Of a DNA stretch of 64,000 bases, positions 1 to 10,000 are shown in pieces. Source of the stretch: Bifidobacterium sp. ESL0704 (GTDB lineage Bacteria > Actinomycetota > Actinomycetes > Actinomycetales > Bifidobacteriaceae). Positions within the stretch are counted from its first letter, which is position 1. Every line of letters starts with the position of its first letter. The stretch lies in the NCBI RefSeq assembly GCF_029392075.1, contig NZ_CP113929.1, positions 2,351,816-2,415,815 on the forward strand, in the 5' to 3' direction. The notes beneath the pieces are model-generated. The model did no database searches. It had not been told where the DNA came from and saw only the letters and a program-made list of their open reading frames with translations. Position numbers and translations under genes: made by a program.

Positions 1-108
1 CCATGGACGATAATTCCAGAACAATGCCACAAAAACCGCAGCAACAATAGTGATGGGAAGCATCGGTACCTGTCGGCAGATACCAGCAGCCTTGCGAATA
101 ATCCGCAT
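1..108 (-). CDS. N-terminus of an unidentified membrane or exported protein (cut by window edge)
   Basis: An ATG at 106-108 (minus strand) is preceded by a good ribosome binding site, AAGGAG, at about 113-118. Thirty-six codons run open to the window edge. The peptide starts MRIIRKAAGICRQ and then has a hydrophobic stretch (PITIVAAVFVALFW, about residues 18-31), so it is a signal anchor or signal peptide with a basic N-terminus. The gene is on the same strand as the sortase upstream, 210 bases after that gene's stop. Function cannot be told from 36 residues; it may or may not belong to the pilus locus. Confidence 0.6.
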   Translation of the reverse strand, partial: MRIIRKAAGICRQVPMLPITIVAAVFVALFWNYRPW

Positions 109-317
109 GATTCTCCTTGCGCGTGTGCTGCTAAAGCCACGAGTCACACAAGTTACGCGGCCAAAGCAAGTTGGTCACGCCTTGTTAACCCACCGGCGAC
201 GCGAAGCCACCGATACACGGCGTAAAGATTATGAAATCAAGTATAGCGGTATCACGTCGACAACCCGTCCCAAAAACTCGCGTGGGTCGCCACGGATCCT
301 GCAAGGAGCAGCAGCCG

Positions 318-1718
318 CTATATGATGCCGAAGAAATAAGCGACGTGGGCATCGAACCACGCGTAGCCGAGGTCGAAGACGGGCAGAAAACCGGTGCGCA
401 TCATCATCCCGAATGCGGCCCACGCACAAGCCAAAGCGACGAAAGCCAGCAACCAGAGCAACGTGGTGAGCAAGGCGATTTTCGCCCGCAGACGGCCGGC
501 CGAACGGTGGCGGCGACCGAGACGGCTTGCATCACGGAATTCCTGGTCTTGCGCCTCGAACCGGTCAAGGGCATCGGCAAGGATACGGCTCAGCCGCGCA
601 CGGCGGCGACGGGTGAGCGCCATGCCCACCGCAGCCAGCATGACCAGCACCAGAAACAGCCACATCGTCCACAAGGGCGCACCGCTCGGCTGGGTCGCGG
701 GCACTCCCTCCCCCACAAAATGGCCGCGAACGAGCAGGCGATGGTCGTTGACGCCGTAGGGCGTGCAGGTGAGCAGCGTGACGTAGTTGCCGCCGTCAAT
801 CGGCTGCAACCGGCTCACGTCGTCGGGCAACACCACGGAAATCCGGTCGACCCGGTAACTCAGCCGATGGTTCAGCACACGAATCTGAAAAACGTTCCCA
901 CGCTTCAATTGCGTGAGGTTGTCGAAAAGAATATGGCCGACGAGACCGGTGTGGCCGGTGACGACGGGCTGGATGCCGGTGTCGTCGGTCGGCAGCGGGG
1001 TCGTGGCGAGATGACCGGTGGCCCGCGCCAGCGCCTCGTCCGAAGTGCCGTGCTCGATAGGCAGCTTCACATGAATCTTGGGGATGTCGACATATCCCAT
1101 CATGCCTTTGCCATCCACATTGAGCGTTTGGTAATAGCGGTCGAAAGGCGCTTTGATGTTGGCGTTGCGGAACGGGTCGCGCACCGGCAGACGCCCGATT
1201 TCGGCATTATACGACTTGGCATCGTTCCACATCCGCCGCTGGGCAGACGGCGAAAGCTTGGAGACGATGGCATCGTAGGCGTCGATGGCGGCCTGCGGCT
1301 GGCGATAGTTCACATAATCCGCGACCAGCGGATAGAGGAAAATCGCCAGCCCGACCAAGAAAATGACTATATCGATGAGGCTGCGGGGCTTGCGCGCCTT
1401 CGCGTGACGGGCAGACAAACCGGGCGCGACAGAAGCAACCGAGCCCGTGCGGCTGACGGTTCCATCCGGTTCGATGGTTCCATCCGATTCAACGGTTCCA
1501 ACAACCGCGCTCGTCTGATCGGGTTCAACCGGTTTGGCCAACACGTCAGAGCCAGTCGCCTCAGCTGCCTTGGCTGCCTCCGCATGGCCGGCAGCATCCA
1601 CCGAATCGGTCGTCTCGATTGCCTCCGCCCCGGATGTTTCCGCCTTGCCGGCCGCGTCCGCTGCCTCGGTCGAAGAACCGCCCGATCGGACGGTACGGCT
1701 TGCCACGACCCTCCTCAT
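318..1718 (-). CDS. Class C (pilus-type) sortase
   Basis: Transpeptidase that would polymerise the pilin encoded just upstream. The catalytic core has the class C layout: an HGTSDEAL segment, TGHTGLVG with the active-site His, and TLLTCTPYGVNDHRLLVRG with the catalytic Cys (about residue 318) and Arg. One membrane segment precedes the core (about 115-140) and two follow it (LWTMWLFLVLVMLAA and a C-terminal pair), as expected for a membrane-anchored sortase. The first about 100 residues are an Ala/Glu/Thr-rich low-complexity cytoplasmic tail. The frame is open to an ATG at 1784, which would overlap the pilin by 52 bases; the ATG at 1718 leaves 14 bases between the genes and is preferred, although neither has a strong ribosome binding site. 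Confidence 0.88.
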   Translation of the reverse strand: MRRVVASRTVRSGGSSTEAADAAGKAETSGAEAIETTDSVDAAGHAEAAKAAEATGSDVLAKPVEPDQTSAVVGTVESDGTIEPDGTVSRTGSVASVAPGLSARHAKARKPRSLIDIVIFLVGLAIFLYPLVADYVNYRQPQAAIDAYDAIVSKLSPSAQRRMWNDAKSYNAEIGRLPVRDPFRNANIKAPFDRYYQTLNVDGKGMMGYVDIPKIHVKLPIEHGTSDEALARATGHLATTPLPTDDTGIQPVVTGHTGLVGHILFDNLTQLKRGNVFQIRVLNHRLSYRVDRISVVLPDDVSRLQPIDGGNYVTLLTCTPYGVNDHRLLVRGHFVGEGVPATQPSGAPLWTMWLFLVLVMLAAVGMALTRRRRARLSRILADALDRFEAQDQEFRDASRLGRRHRSAGRLRAKIALLTTLLWLLAFVALACAWAAFGMMMRTGFLPVFDLGYAWFDAHVAYFFGII

Positions 1719-1732
1719 CGACTTCGCCGGTT

Positions 1733-3712
1733 TCACCGCGCGGTCGTCTGTTCCGCTTTCAGAACCGCACGATGACGACGCCATGCGGCGAGCGCCATCA
1801 CCATCGCGCCCAGCACCAAGAAGAGCACAATGCCCATGCCACCGGTAAGCGGCAGTCCCAAAGGTCGGCCGAAGATATCGGTGGCCTTCCAGTTCTTCAT
1901 GCCGACAGTGATGAGTTTGCCGAAGACGTCCTTGGCATCTTTGGGTGCGCTCTCGTACGCGCCGAACAAAGAACTCGACTTAGTGTTGGACGGGTCGTAA
2001 CCGGCAGGGAAGATACCTTCCGGGTTTGAAGTGACGATGTCTTCCTCGCTCTTGCCCGCAATCGCGCTGAAGTCGAGCTGTTTGAAGACCTCGCGCGCAC
2101 GCGCGTACCCCACGGGTGCCTTGTATTCCTCGATGTTGACCTTGAGACCCACGCCCTTCCAGGTCGTCGGATCGGAAGGATCGGTTTTCTCCATCACCGG
2201 CAGATCGACGAAGCTGACGATACCGGCATTGTTGGAAGCCGCCTCGATGAAATCGACACCTTCCGGCCGCTTGTCGCTGTCGGCGTAGAACTTGCCATCG
2301 CTGGCCAGGAAGCGCGCGTCGCTGTCCGGATCCGAAAGCCGGAAGACTGCCCCCGGCAGGCCGTTGCCGTCGGTGTCGGTTTTGACGAACTGGAAGCCGG
2401 CGGTCGGGCTATGCGAAGCACCAGGCAGTGGCTTCGGAGTGTAGTTGTGGTCTGCGAAGGCGATGTTGCCCATATGCCCGGCGTCGACGCTGATGGAGTC
2501 GCCGTTCGCGGTCACTTGGGTCTTCAGATCGATGCGCAGCAGGATACGATGGTCCTTCTGGACTCCTGTAATCAGGCTCTTGAACGTGGCGACGTCCTTG
2601 AAGAAGTCGAAGGTCAGGTAGGTGGTGCCCGCGCCGTCAGTGCCGACCTCGCGACCATCCTGGGTGGTCATCGACTGGCCTTTGTACGTCGAATTGATAC
2701 GCTTGGGAGCGGTATGGCCCGTCGAGTATGAGTACACTCCCGCCGGCACGTCATGAGTAACCTGCCGGCCGTTGTCGGCGGTGAACGTCACGCTCACCGT
2801 AGGATCGGCGATGGTCTTCAATGAAGCGGGCAAGCGGTCAATGATGCGCAGCTGCACCCCAGTTCCGTCGGTGGCAATGTTCGTGTCATCGATATTCGAA
2901 AGCTGTAGGAGGCTGCTGTCCTTGCTGGCCTGCGGATTGCTGTCGTTGGCAATCACTTGGGTGATCTCGTAATCCTGCTTATCGCCGACCTGCGCGATGG
3001 CGGAACCGGTGGTGTGGGTCATGACCTTGGAAAGCTGGTTTGTGGTTTGGTTCTTGGGGAACAGGTGGAGGTTATAGATATAGCCGACGCTAGTCGTGCC
3101 GTTCGTGTCGGTCTGCGTGGTACGGTACGGCAGGCCGAAAATGGAATCCTCGACGAACGCGCGGCTGCTGTAGCGGCTGCCGGTCTGATGGAGCAGATAG
3201 TGGTGCTCGCCCTTGGGGAAACCGGTGCTTAACGTCTTGTGATCAGCATCCACGAACCACTGGTTCGAGTTGATGGATCCGTCGGCACCGGTCGAGCCGT
3301 AATAGACATGCCCCTCACCCATCTTCACGAATGTGTTCGAGTCGTTGACCGAGACCTGCGACCACCGCAATCCTTCGGCAGGCTGCACTTCGCTGAGTTC
3401 GAAATCGGCTCCGGAATTGGCCTGGCGACCCTCGGCGGCCTCATGCTGATCGTTGGCGGAGCCGGTGGAGGCGAAGCCCTCGTCGCTGGAAAGATACGAA
3501 GTCACCGTCAGCGTCGGCACCTTGTTCGGATCGATGGCACCGGCGACGAAATCGTCCTGGTCCCCGTAAGTCGGCAGCTTCGACGTGGGATCGACACCAT
3601 CTGCGGCCTCGGCGCGGGCGACGGGACCCGCCAGAGCCAGCAGCGTCGCCAACGCCAGCAACAGCGCTACGAAACGCTTTCCTTTCAATCGATTTTGCAA
3701 TAATCTGCTCAA
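1733..3712 (-). CDS. LPXTG backbone pilin (fimbrial subunit)
   Basis: Predicted shaft subunit of a sortase-assembled pilus. A TTG start at 3712 follows AGGGGAAG by 9-10 bases and gives a typical signal peptide (LKGKRF, then a Leu/Ala-rich core ending ARAEAA). The longer frame to 3790 is also a TTG start and has no such site. The middle (about 200-480) resembles the isopeptide-forming fimbrial D2 domain. It is followed by a Cna-B/SpaA-like domain beginning FQFVKTDTDGNGLPGAVF, then the sorting signal LPLTGG, a membrane segment and an RRHR tail. Family pilins of this kind form intramolecular isopeptide bonds; that is expected rather than shown here. The dedicated sortase follows directly; no accessory tip pilin lies in the unit. 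Confidence 0.88.
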   Translation of the reverse strand: MSRLLQNRLKGKRFVALLLALATLLALAGPVARAEAADGVDPTSKLPTYGDQDDFVAGAIDPNKVPTLTVTSYLSSDEGFASTGSANDQHEAAEGRQANSGADFELSEVQPAEGLRWSQVSVNDSNTFVKMGEGHVYYGSTGADGSINSNQWFVDADHKTLSTGFPKGEHHYLLHQTGSRYSSRAFVEDSIFGLPYRTTQTDTNGTTSVGYIYNLHLFPKNQTTNQLSKVMTHTTGSAIAQVGDKQDYEITQVIANDSNPQASKDSSLLQLSNIDDTNIATDGTGVQLRIIDRLPASLKTIADPTVSVTFTADNGRQVTHDVPAGVYSYSTGHTAPKRINSTYKGQSMTTQDGREVGTDGAGTTYLTFDFFKDVATFKSLITGVQKDHRILLRIDLKTQVTANGDSISVDAGHMGNIAFADHNYTPKPLPGASHSPTAGFQFVKTDTDGNGLPGAVFRLSDPDSDARFLASDGKFYADSDKRPEGVDFIEAASNNAGIVSFVDLPVMEKTDPSDPTTWKGVGLKVNIEEYKAPVGYARAREVFKQLDFSAIAGKSEEDIVTSNPEGIFPAGYDPSNTKSSSLFGAYESAPKDAKDVFGKLITVGMKNWKATDIFGRPLGLPLTGGMGIVLFLVLGAMVMALAAWRRHRAVLKAEQTTAR

Positions 3713-4281
3713 TGGAGCACTTCCCCTCGTTTTACAATCATTGTCATCGACAGCCGTCAAACGGTGTGATGGAGGACAAAACGGGTACAAGTGCGAACCT
3801 CAAACCCGGCATACAGCGCCTTACATCGCGAATCATGCCTGCTGTGGTGACAATGGCGACGGAAAAACCGACGCCCTAACAAACTTTGCCTATGCGAATA
3901 TAGCGGAACCATCATGGTGCGTGACGGAGCACTCGCCCACAGCAGATATGAAATAACTCACGAATACTACTGATTGGCCTAAGTTTTTAGTCATTTATTC
4001 ATGAATAGTCTAAATAATCATGAGCGATGGCCGCGCTTTGCCAGCTGCGTTCCCCTTGCCCGATACCGGCGTCGCCGAAAACGACAAAACAACAGCGACA
4101 TGGCAGGACTTATCGCATCAAATCGTCTCAGACCCCATTTGGCGACTATCACACAATTCACGGCCGCGCAAACCCGTCGCAGACATTGAACCATTCATTT
4201 CGCCTGAAGCCTAGCGCAACGGTGTACCCTCTGTACGTCACCAGATACCAATCGCGGCAACACAACGTAAGGAGGCAGAAA
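3713..4281. other. Divergent intergenic region between pilin and surface protein
   Basis: About 570 bases separate the divergent pilin (minus) and surface protein (plus). A 12-base palindrome TATTCATGAATA lies near 3995-4006 in an AT-rich stretch (3960-4020), a plausible promoter or operator area. The short open frames inside have no ribosome binding site or recognisable protein. The only clear signal is the AAGGAGG at 4269-4275 that serves the downstream gene. Confidence 0.4.
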
Positions 4282-7047
4282 GTGCGTGCATTCGGCGAAA
4301 AATCACGCTGGAGCGCATACGCCCACGGCCTTCTTGCCCTGTCGTTGGCAATCCTTACGCTGCTCTCGACCCTAATCGCCATCCAGCCTTACGCCACCGC
4401 GCAAAGCGCGATGGACGATATCGATGCGACGACACCAATCACCCAGCCACAGCCTTCTCACGCACCCATCCAGAAAACCGCCACCGCCGGCACACAGGCG
4501 ACCGGCGTCGACCACAAACCCCGCCTCTACCGGATGCTCAATTACAACTCACGCATCGACGCGTCCATGGACGAGCTGCGCATGGACTTCGTGCTGCGAG
4601 TGGCGCACGGTGACGTTAACCCGCAGAGAAGCAACCCCGGACTGACCATCGTCTACTCCTACGACGGCACGACCACCAACACGCGCACAGCCACCTACCT
4701 CGGAGCGCAAAGCGACGCCGGCAAGATCAAATACTGGACGGACAACGAGGCCGATGACTTCGTGATCCAAGCGAGCCAGACGGTCGGCGATTACGACTAT
4801 CTCGCGATTTCGATACGCGGCGATTTCGACTATCCCAACAGCCCCGACCCTAATATCATAGGCGGCACGCAGGTGCCGCTGTATGTCTACGCCGTGCTCG
4901 GCAACGTAGGCGCGCTCTCGGTGCAGCAGATGGAGAGCATGCCGTCGATTGCCACCAACATGGCCACAGACCCCACCACCGGCAAGGCGCTGCCGTTGCA
5001 CACCTACGCGACCGACCGCTGCACCAGCCCGGCACCGGTGAACGGCAAAATCACCTGCACCGGCAACGGGCCGATCCTGGGCATCGGCTACGACTCCACC
5101 CCGCAGATGTTCAACAGCGAGGCCGGCACCGGCTGGGGGCTCAACGTAGCGCACGGCTTTTCGCAGGTTGGCGCCGGCCCAGGCATCGCGCCGGCGCACT
5201 CGTTCTTCACCTACTTCAACGACTACGACCTCGTCTCGCGCGACAACGGCACCTCCGACGGCGACGGGCTGGCCAACCCGCACCCCTACTCCGTGGTGAG
5301 CTCGTTCTATTTCCAATGGCTGGCCTTAAGCGAAACCGGCCAATGGGTACCGGCGGACGCACTGACCCCGACCGCGCAGATCGGCACGCAAAAGCCCGGC
5401 AACACGGCCAATTTCAACAAATGGAACAACTATTCCGCACTCAACCTCCCAGCTTCCGGCACCAACACCGCCATGCTGGCCTCAGGCGACGCGCAACGGC
5501 CGGACGGCTCCATCGATTTCGCCCGCGCGATGGCCGAACAAAAAACAGGCGGCAGGCCCAGCGGCTACTTCAAACTGGTGGTCTGGCCGATCACACGCAG
5601 TTCCGCCGGCAGCGACGACCGATACATCACCGCGCAGGATCAAGACATCTTCAACCCGCTCACCTCCACAGCAAGCGGCACCAGCAACGGCGGCAAGGGC
5701 GTCACCGCAGGTATGAGCGCAGCCGAAGCAAAACGAATTATCGACCTCGGATGGTCGAACGCCTCCGTCTTCGACGGTTTCGCGCTTGCCAAGCCCACAC
5801 CTCCCACCATCGACGCGCCAAAAGTCGGGCCCAGCGGCCTGCTCTACGCCTCCACGCAGAACGTCGGCGGTACCGGAACGCCGGGGATGGACGTCGATCT
5901 GTTCGTCTCCACACCGGACCCAGCCAGTGGCGAAGTGGCCAGCACGACCGCCAAACGGGTGGAATCGTACGTCGGCACGGCCACCGTGGGCGCGGACGGG
6001 CGCTGGAAGCTGCCGGACAGCGTCGACGAATCCGACCCCTATGCCCGAATCCGCTCCTACCGCGCCTGGCAATACCCGCCGCCGGGTTCAGGCTCCAAAA
6101 CCGCGTCATCGGCCCAAAGAACACCGGCATCGGCCCAGGAAGCCACCGCCGCAACATCGGCCCCGGGCAACTCCGTCAATCCGCTCGACCTGTCCGGCTA
6201 TTCGAATATCTATACGGTGACTTTCACACCTGCGCCAGCCAAGACTCCTGTCATCAGCTCCGTCAGCATTCCGCACACCCTGGCCTCGGCCGGGGGCAAA
6301 CTGGCTACAGGGGCAGCGGTCAAGGTCTCCGGCACCGCCGTCTGGCCAATCGGCGAGGCAGCCACCACGTTGAGCCTCTGCGTACAACCCGCCGACGCCG
6401 ATTATCATCCGCTCTCCGGCAGCGCAGCCGTCTGCACCGATGTCACCGTCAAACCCGGCCAAAAAACCTGGTCGGTCGCCATACCCGCTCTGCGCCTTCT
6501 GCCGCCTGCGATGCCGAAGGGCACGAACCACGCCGTCCTATCCGCCGCGCTGCGCAACGCGCGAGGCGCACTTTCGAAAGCAGCCCAGCGCAAAGAGATA
6601 CTGGACATGGTTGCGCCGACATTACAGGTCGACAGCGCCGACAATCTTGCCATCATCGGCGGGACCGAGGATGACACCGACCGGCCTGAAACCGGTGACA
6701 CTGTCACCATCAGCTGGCCCGACGGGCAACGCTCCACAACAACCACCGACCACGACGGCCATTGGCAGATCACCGTCCCGGAATCGTCCGCCTCACCAAA
6801 CGCCAAAGGACAGTACACCGTTTCCGTCGTGGACGATCAGCACAATGAGGGCGCCGACCAGGACTACGACCTGCCGCTGCCTCCCCCGACCTCGCCTCTG
6901 CCCAAAGCCGGAAGCGCGTCGGTGTGGGTCTGGCTGGCGGCACTGTGCGCAAGCGTGGCAACGGCGATTGCACGTTATGCGTATAAGCGCCGAACCTGTG
7001 CCGCAACCGCATTCGCAGCCGCGCAGCGCAAAAATCGACACGATTAG
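4282..7047 (+). CDS. Large secreted cell-wall surface protein with C-terminal LPKAG-type sorting signal
   Basis: GTG start at 4282, placed by a perfect AAGGAGG at 4269-4275; the frame is open further upstream (to 4027) but that part has no coding character. The signal peptide is basic (RAFGEKSRW), then a hydrophobic Leu/Ile run, then ATAQS. The 921-aa protein has a long N-terminal half of unrecognised fold (about 45-500) and two bacterial Ig-like modules (about 500-680 and 680-860), the last containing GDTVTISWPDG and HWQITVPES. The tail is PLPKAG, a membrane segment and YKRR, which fits a sortase signal with Ala in place of Thr. It converges on the 2,068-aa gene, their stop codons sharing bases. 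An adhesin role is inferred from architecture only. Confidence 0.8.
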   Translation: MRAFGEKSRWSAYAHGLLALSLAILTLLSTLIAIQPYATAQSAMDDIDATTPITQPQPSHAPIQKTATAGTQATGVDHKPRLYRMLNYNSRIDASMDELRMDFVLRVAHGDVNPQRSNPGLTIVYSYDGTTTNTRTATYLGAQSDAGKIKYWTDNEADDFVIQASQTVGDYDYLAISIRGDFDYPNSPDPNIIGGTQVPLYVYAVLGNVGALSVQQMESMPSIATNMATDPTTGKALPLHTYATDRCTSPAPVNGKITCTGNGPILGIGYDSTPQMFNSEAGTGWGLNVAHGFSQVGAGPGIAPAHSFFTYFNDYDLVSRDNGTSDGDGLANPHPYSVVSSFYFQWLALSETGQWVPADALTPTAQIGTQKPGNTANFNKWNNYSALNLPASGTNTAMLASGDAQRPDGSIDFARAMAEQKTGGRPSGYFKLVVWPITRSSAGSDDRYITAQDQDIFNPLTSTASGTSNGGKGVTAGMSAAEAKRIIDLGWSNASVFDGFALAKPTPPTIDAPKVGPSGLLYASTQNVGGTGTPGMDVDLFVSTPDPASGEVASTTAKRVESYVGTATVGADGRWKLPDSVDESDPYARIRSYRAWQYPPPGSGSKTASSAQRTPASAQEATAATSAPGNSVNPLDLSGYSNIYTVTFTPAPAKTPVISSVSIPHTLASAGGKLATGAAVKVSGTAVWPIGEAATTLSLCVQPADADYHPLSGSAAVCTDVTVKPGQKTWSVAIPALRLLPPAMPKGTNHAVLSAALRNARGALSKAAQRKEILDMVAPTLQVDSADNLAIIGGTEDDTDRPETGDTVTISWPDGQRSTTTTDHDGHWQITVPESSASPNAKGQYTVSVVDDQHNEGADQDYDLPLPPPTSPLPKAGSASVWVWLAALCASVATAIARYAYKRRTCAATAFAAAQRKNRHD

Positions 7048-10000
7048 CGCGATTGACGCGAACGCTCAAGACCACTGGTCAGCAGTCCCAAGGCGAGCGC
7101 CAACAGGGCGAGAGAAGCAACCACGAACGCATCGGCTCCGGTCTTCGCCAGCTTCTTGCCGGCAAGCGCCTGCCCATCCGGCATCATCCCCGCTGGTTTT
7201 GGCGGAACAGGCGTGTAGGCGTTGGTGAACGTCGGCACGCTCTCCGAGTGCCCCTTGGCGTCGGTGTACGTGACGCTGGCGACGAGCTTATGGCTATCGG
7301 CATCCTCACGAACGCTCACCACGGCATGCTGAACGCTGGTGTCATAGGTGACGCGAGGGCGTGAGCCGCTCGCCTCACGGATGGTGTAGTGGTAATCACC
7401 AGTGTGGGTGAACCGCAGTGTCTTGAATGTCGCATGCCCCGTACCCGAGGTAGCGTCGACAAACGACCTGGTCCCAGCGAGCGACGGCTCGGCATGCGGC
7501 AATTCACTGGTCTGAGAGCCGACCATAAAGTCAGCGGTCTGCGAACCGTTGGCCGGCGCATGGGATTCATGGCCGTCCTCTTCAAGCGTGGCTTGGAACT
7601 CACGGTTCTGCAAGTCCCGACCTTTCAGATGCTTGTCGGCACTGAGAACGGCATCGGCCTCCGTCGGCGTGTAGACGTTCGTGAACGTCGCCGAAGTGGC
7701 GCTTTCACCCTCGCCAGCCAACGCATACGAGACCGAGGCCTTCAGCTTGCCGCTCTCGTCGGTCACCGTCACGGTGGCCGTGTACTGGCTATCGTCATAT
7801 TGGCTGATTGTCGAATCATGTCCAGCTTGTTCCTTGACCGTGTACTTATAGACGCCAGGCGCGCTGTACGTCACGTCAGGGAACTTGAAACTGCCATCAC
7901 TACCGTTGGTAACGCTGGTCTTGCTCGGCATTGGGCTGCTCACGTCCGAGCTATCAGCACTGTACTTGCCACCGGCGTCGGCGATGGTGAACGTGAATTC
8001 GCCATCCTTTGGTTGACGTGGCGCGGTCCCGCTATCGGTGTTGCGGATGACCTTATTACCGCCGACATGGGCCGTCGTAGGATTCGGCTTATACGTGTTG
8101 TTGAACGTGATGCCGATGCCGTCGGCAGGCGCTTCGCCCTTCTTATTGACCGAATGCGAGGCGATGACCAGATTGCCGTGCTGGTTGTCTGTAATCGTCC
8201 ATTTAGCCTGCCACACCGTCTGATCCCTGGAGATGCCGGTTTCACTGGTGGCGTCCTCGGTAACGTCGAAGACGTAGTCGCCGGCCTTGTCGAACGAGAC
8301 ACCGGGGAACGTGATATTGCCATCGGCGTCGTTGCTGGCATGCTGGGCCGTGATAGTGGTAGAACCATCAGGCTGGCTGACCGGCGTCATGGTGAAGTTG
8401 AACTCGTTGCCCGCAAGAGGAGCATGACTCTGGTGCGCGCCAATCTTGAGCTCCTTGCTTGCTTTCAGCACCACCGGCACCGCAGACGGCTTATAGGTAT
8501 TGGTAAAGGCCGCTGCAGTAACGGCAGCTCCGCTGGCGTCAGTCAGCGTCGCGGTGACGTCCTTCTTATAAGTGACGAAATTGTCTTTGACCGTAATCGT
8601 CAACTTGTACTCGGTGGGTATGCCCGACGCCTGCGAGACGCCCGCAGGAAGGTCCGTGGTGTCCTCGGTAATCGTATAGACGTAAGTGAAAGGTCCCGGC
8701 GAAGGGAGCCTCAACTTGTCGGCGTCGATATTGACGGTGGTCTTGCCAATGTCGCTGCCGGTACCGCCTACGGTGACGCTGGAGGGCAACGCCTGTCCCG
8801 AACCGGTCGCCGGCGCGTCGCCGACGGGCGTGATGTTGAACTTGTACTTCTCGCCGCTCGTCCAGTCTCGTCCCTCGAGCTTCTTGGTGATGTCGAAGCT
8901 GGCCTTGTTGGCCTCTAACGGACCGACGAATCCCGCGTTCTCGTACGTGTCCTCATACAGCGGGCTGGACATTTCCTTGGACGTGGGGAACTCGTTCAAA
9001 GATATGCCGGAGCCCCTCATGGCATCTTTGTCAGCCTTGCTGTTGACGGTCCTATCGCTACCTTGATTGGCTTTGGTGAGCCCCCAGCCGTCAGGCACGT
9101 CAAGTTTCACACGGTATCCCGAGCCCGCCGGAACGCCATCGAACAGATAGCTACCATCATTTTGGGTCTTGGCTTTCAGCGGATGACCATAAACATCATT
9201 CACGGTGGCACCGGCGTCGTTGACCAGGCTTATGCCAATATTAGACAGGATGGGCTCAGTCGAGTCCATGATGCCGTTGTGGTTGTAGTCATACCACAGG
9301 AATCCGCTGACGGTGCGATCATAGGTCTGTAGCAACGCGATGACGTTGTTGGAGCCGTCCGCCCACTGCTGCTCGTACTTGTCTCCTGCCTTATTGCCGT
9401 TAGGAGCCAAGGTGGTATCGATCTGAACGCTGCCGCTGGGAGGCAACATCGGCAGCTCGAAGGCCATCGCCGTGATGCCGTTGGCAGGCATGGCAGCCCG
9501 GCTCTCGGCGGCGATGGAGACGGTATAGTCGCCATGGCCATCAGCGACGAGATCGGCCGTGGGCCAATCGTCCACCTGGACGCGTGTGATGGTCGCCGGA
9601 TTCACGTCCTTGCTCCGCCAATGCGTGTCCGTGGAATACCGCACCACCAAACCATTCAGCGAGGCACCGCCTTGTGGTTTGATCTTCATGTTCTTGATGC
9701 CATAGGTGCCATGGTACGTGGAGAGCGTGTCGCTACTGGTACCCAGTTTGTGGTCGTTATACGGCATGATCTCCACCGCATAGGGGTTGCTTTCATCCGC
9801 CTGCGCGTAATTGCCGAACGTCGATATGTAGCCGACAGGCTCGGAAGTCTCGTTGATGAGCTGCTTGGCCTGCGTGGCCAGACTCGCGGCTCTGAGCTTG
9901 GAGACCCTCATGCCCGCCGAGTCCAACGTTCCCTTGGAAGCATTAGGCGCAACATGGTAGTTCGTGGACATTACGCTGGCCTTCACTTGGAAGTCGGCTC

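Noticed and set aside
231-1775. Long plus-strand open frame opposite the class C sortase
   Set aside because: It mirrors the minus-strand gene, which has catalytic motifs, membrane helices and a partner pilin; the plus frame is Arg/His-rich with no family resemblance.
4027-4281. N-terminal extension of the surface protein to an upstream ATG
   Set aside because: The extension lacks coding character and would bury the signal peptide; a perfect AAGGAGG marks the GTG at 4282.
5316-6674. 452-codon plus frame inside the surface protein gene
   Set aside because: Shifted frame, Arg/Gln/His-rich, no ribosome binding site; the main frame has signal peptide and Ig-like domains.
7389-8918. 509-codon plus-strand frame, with 11415-12590 and others, inside the giant surface gene
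   Set aside because: Antisense shadows of a high-GC gene; the minus strand shows repeated isopeptide domains and a sorting signal.
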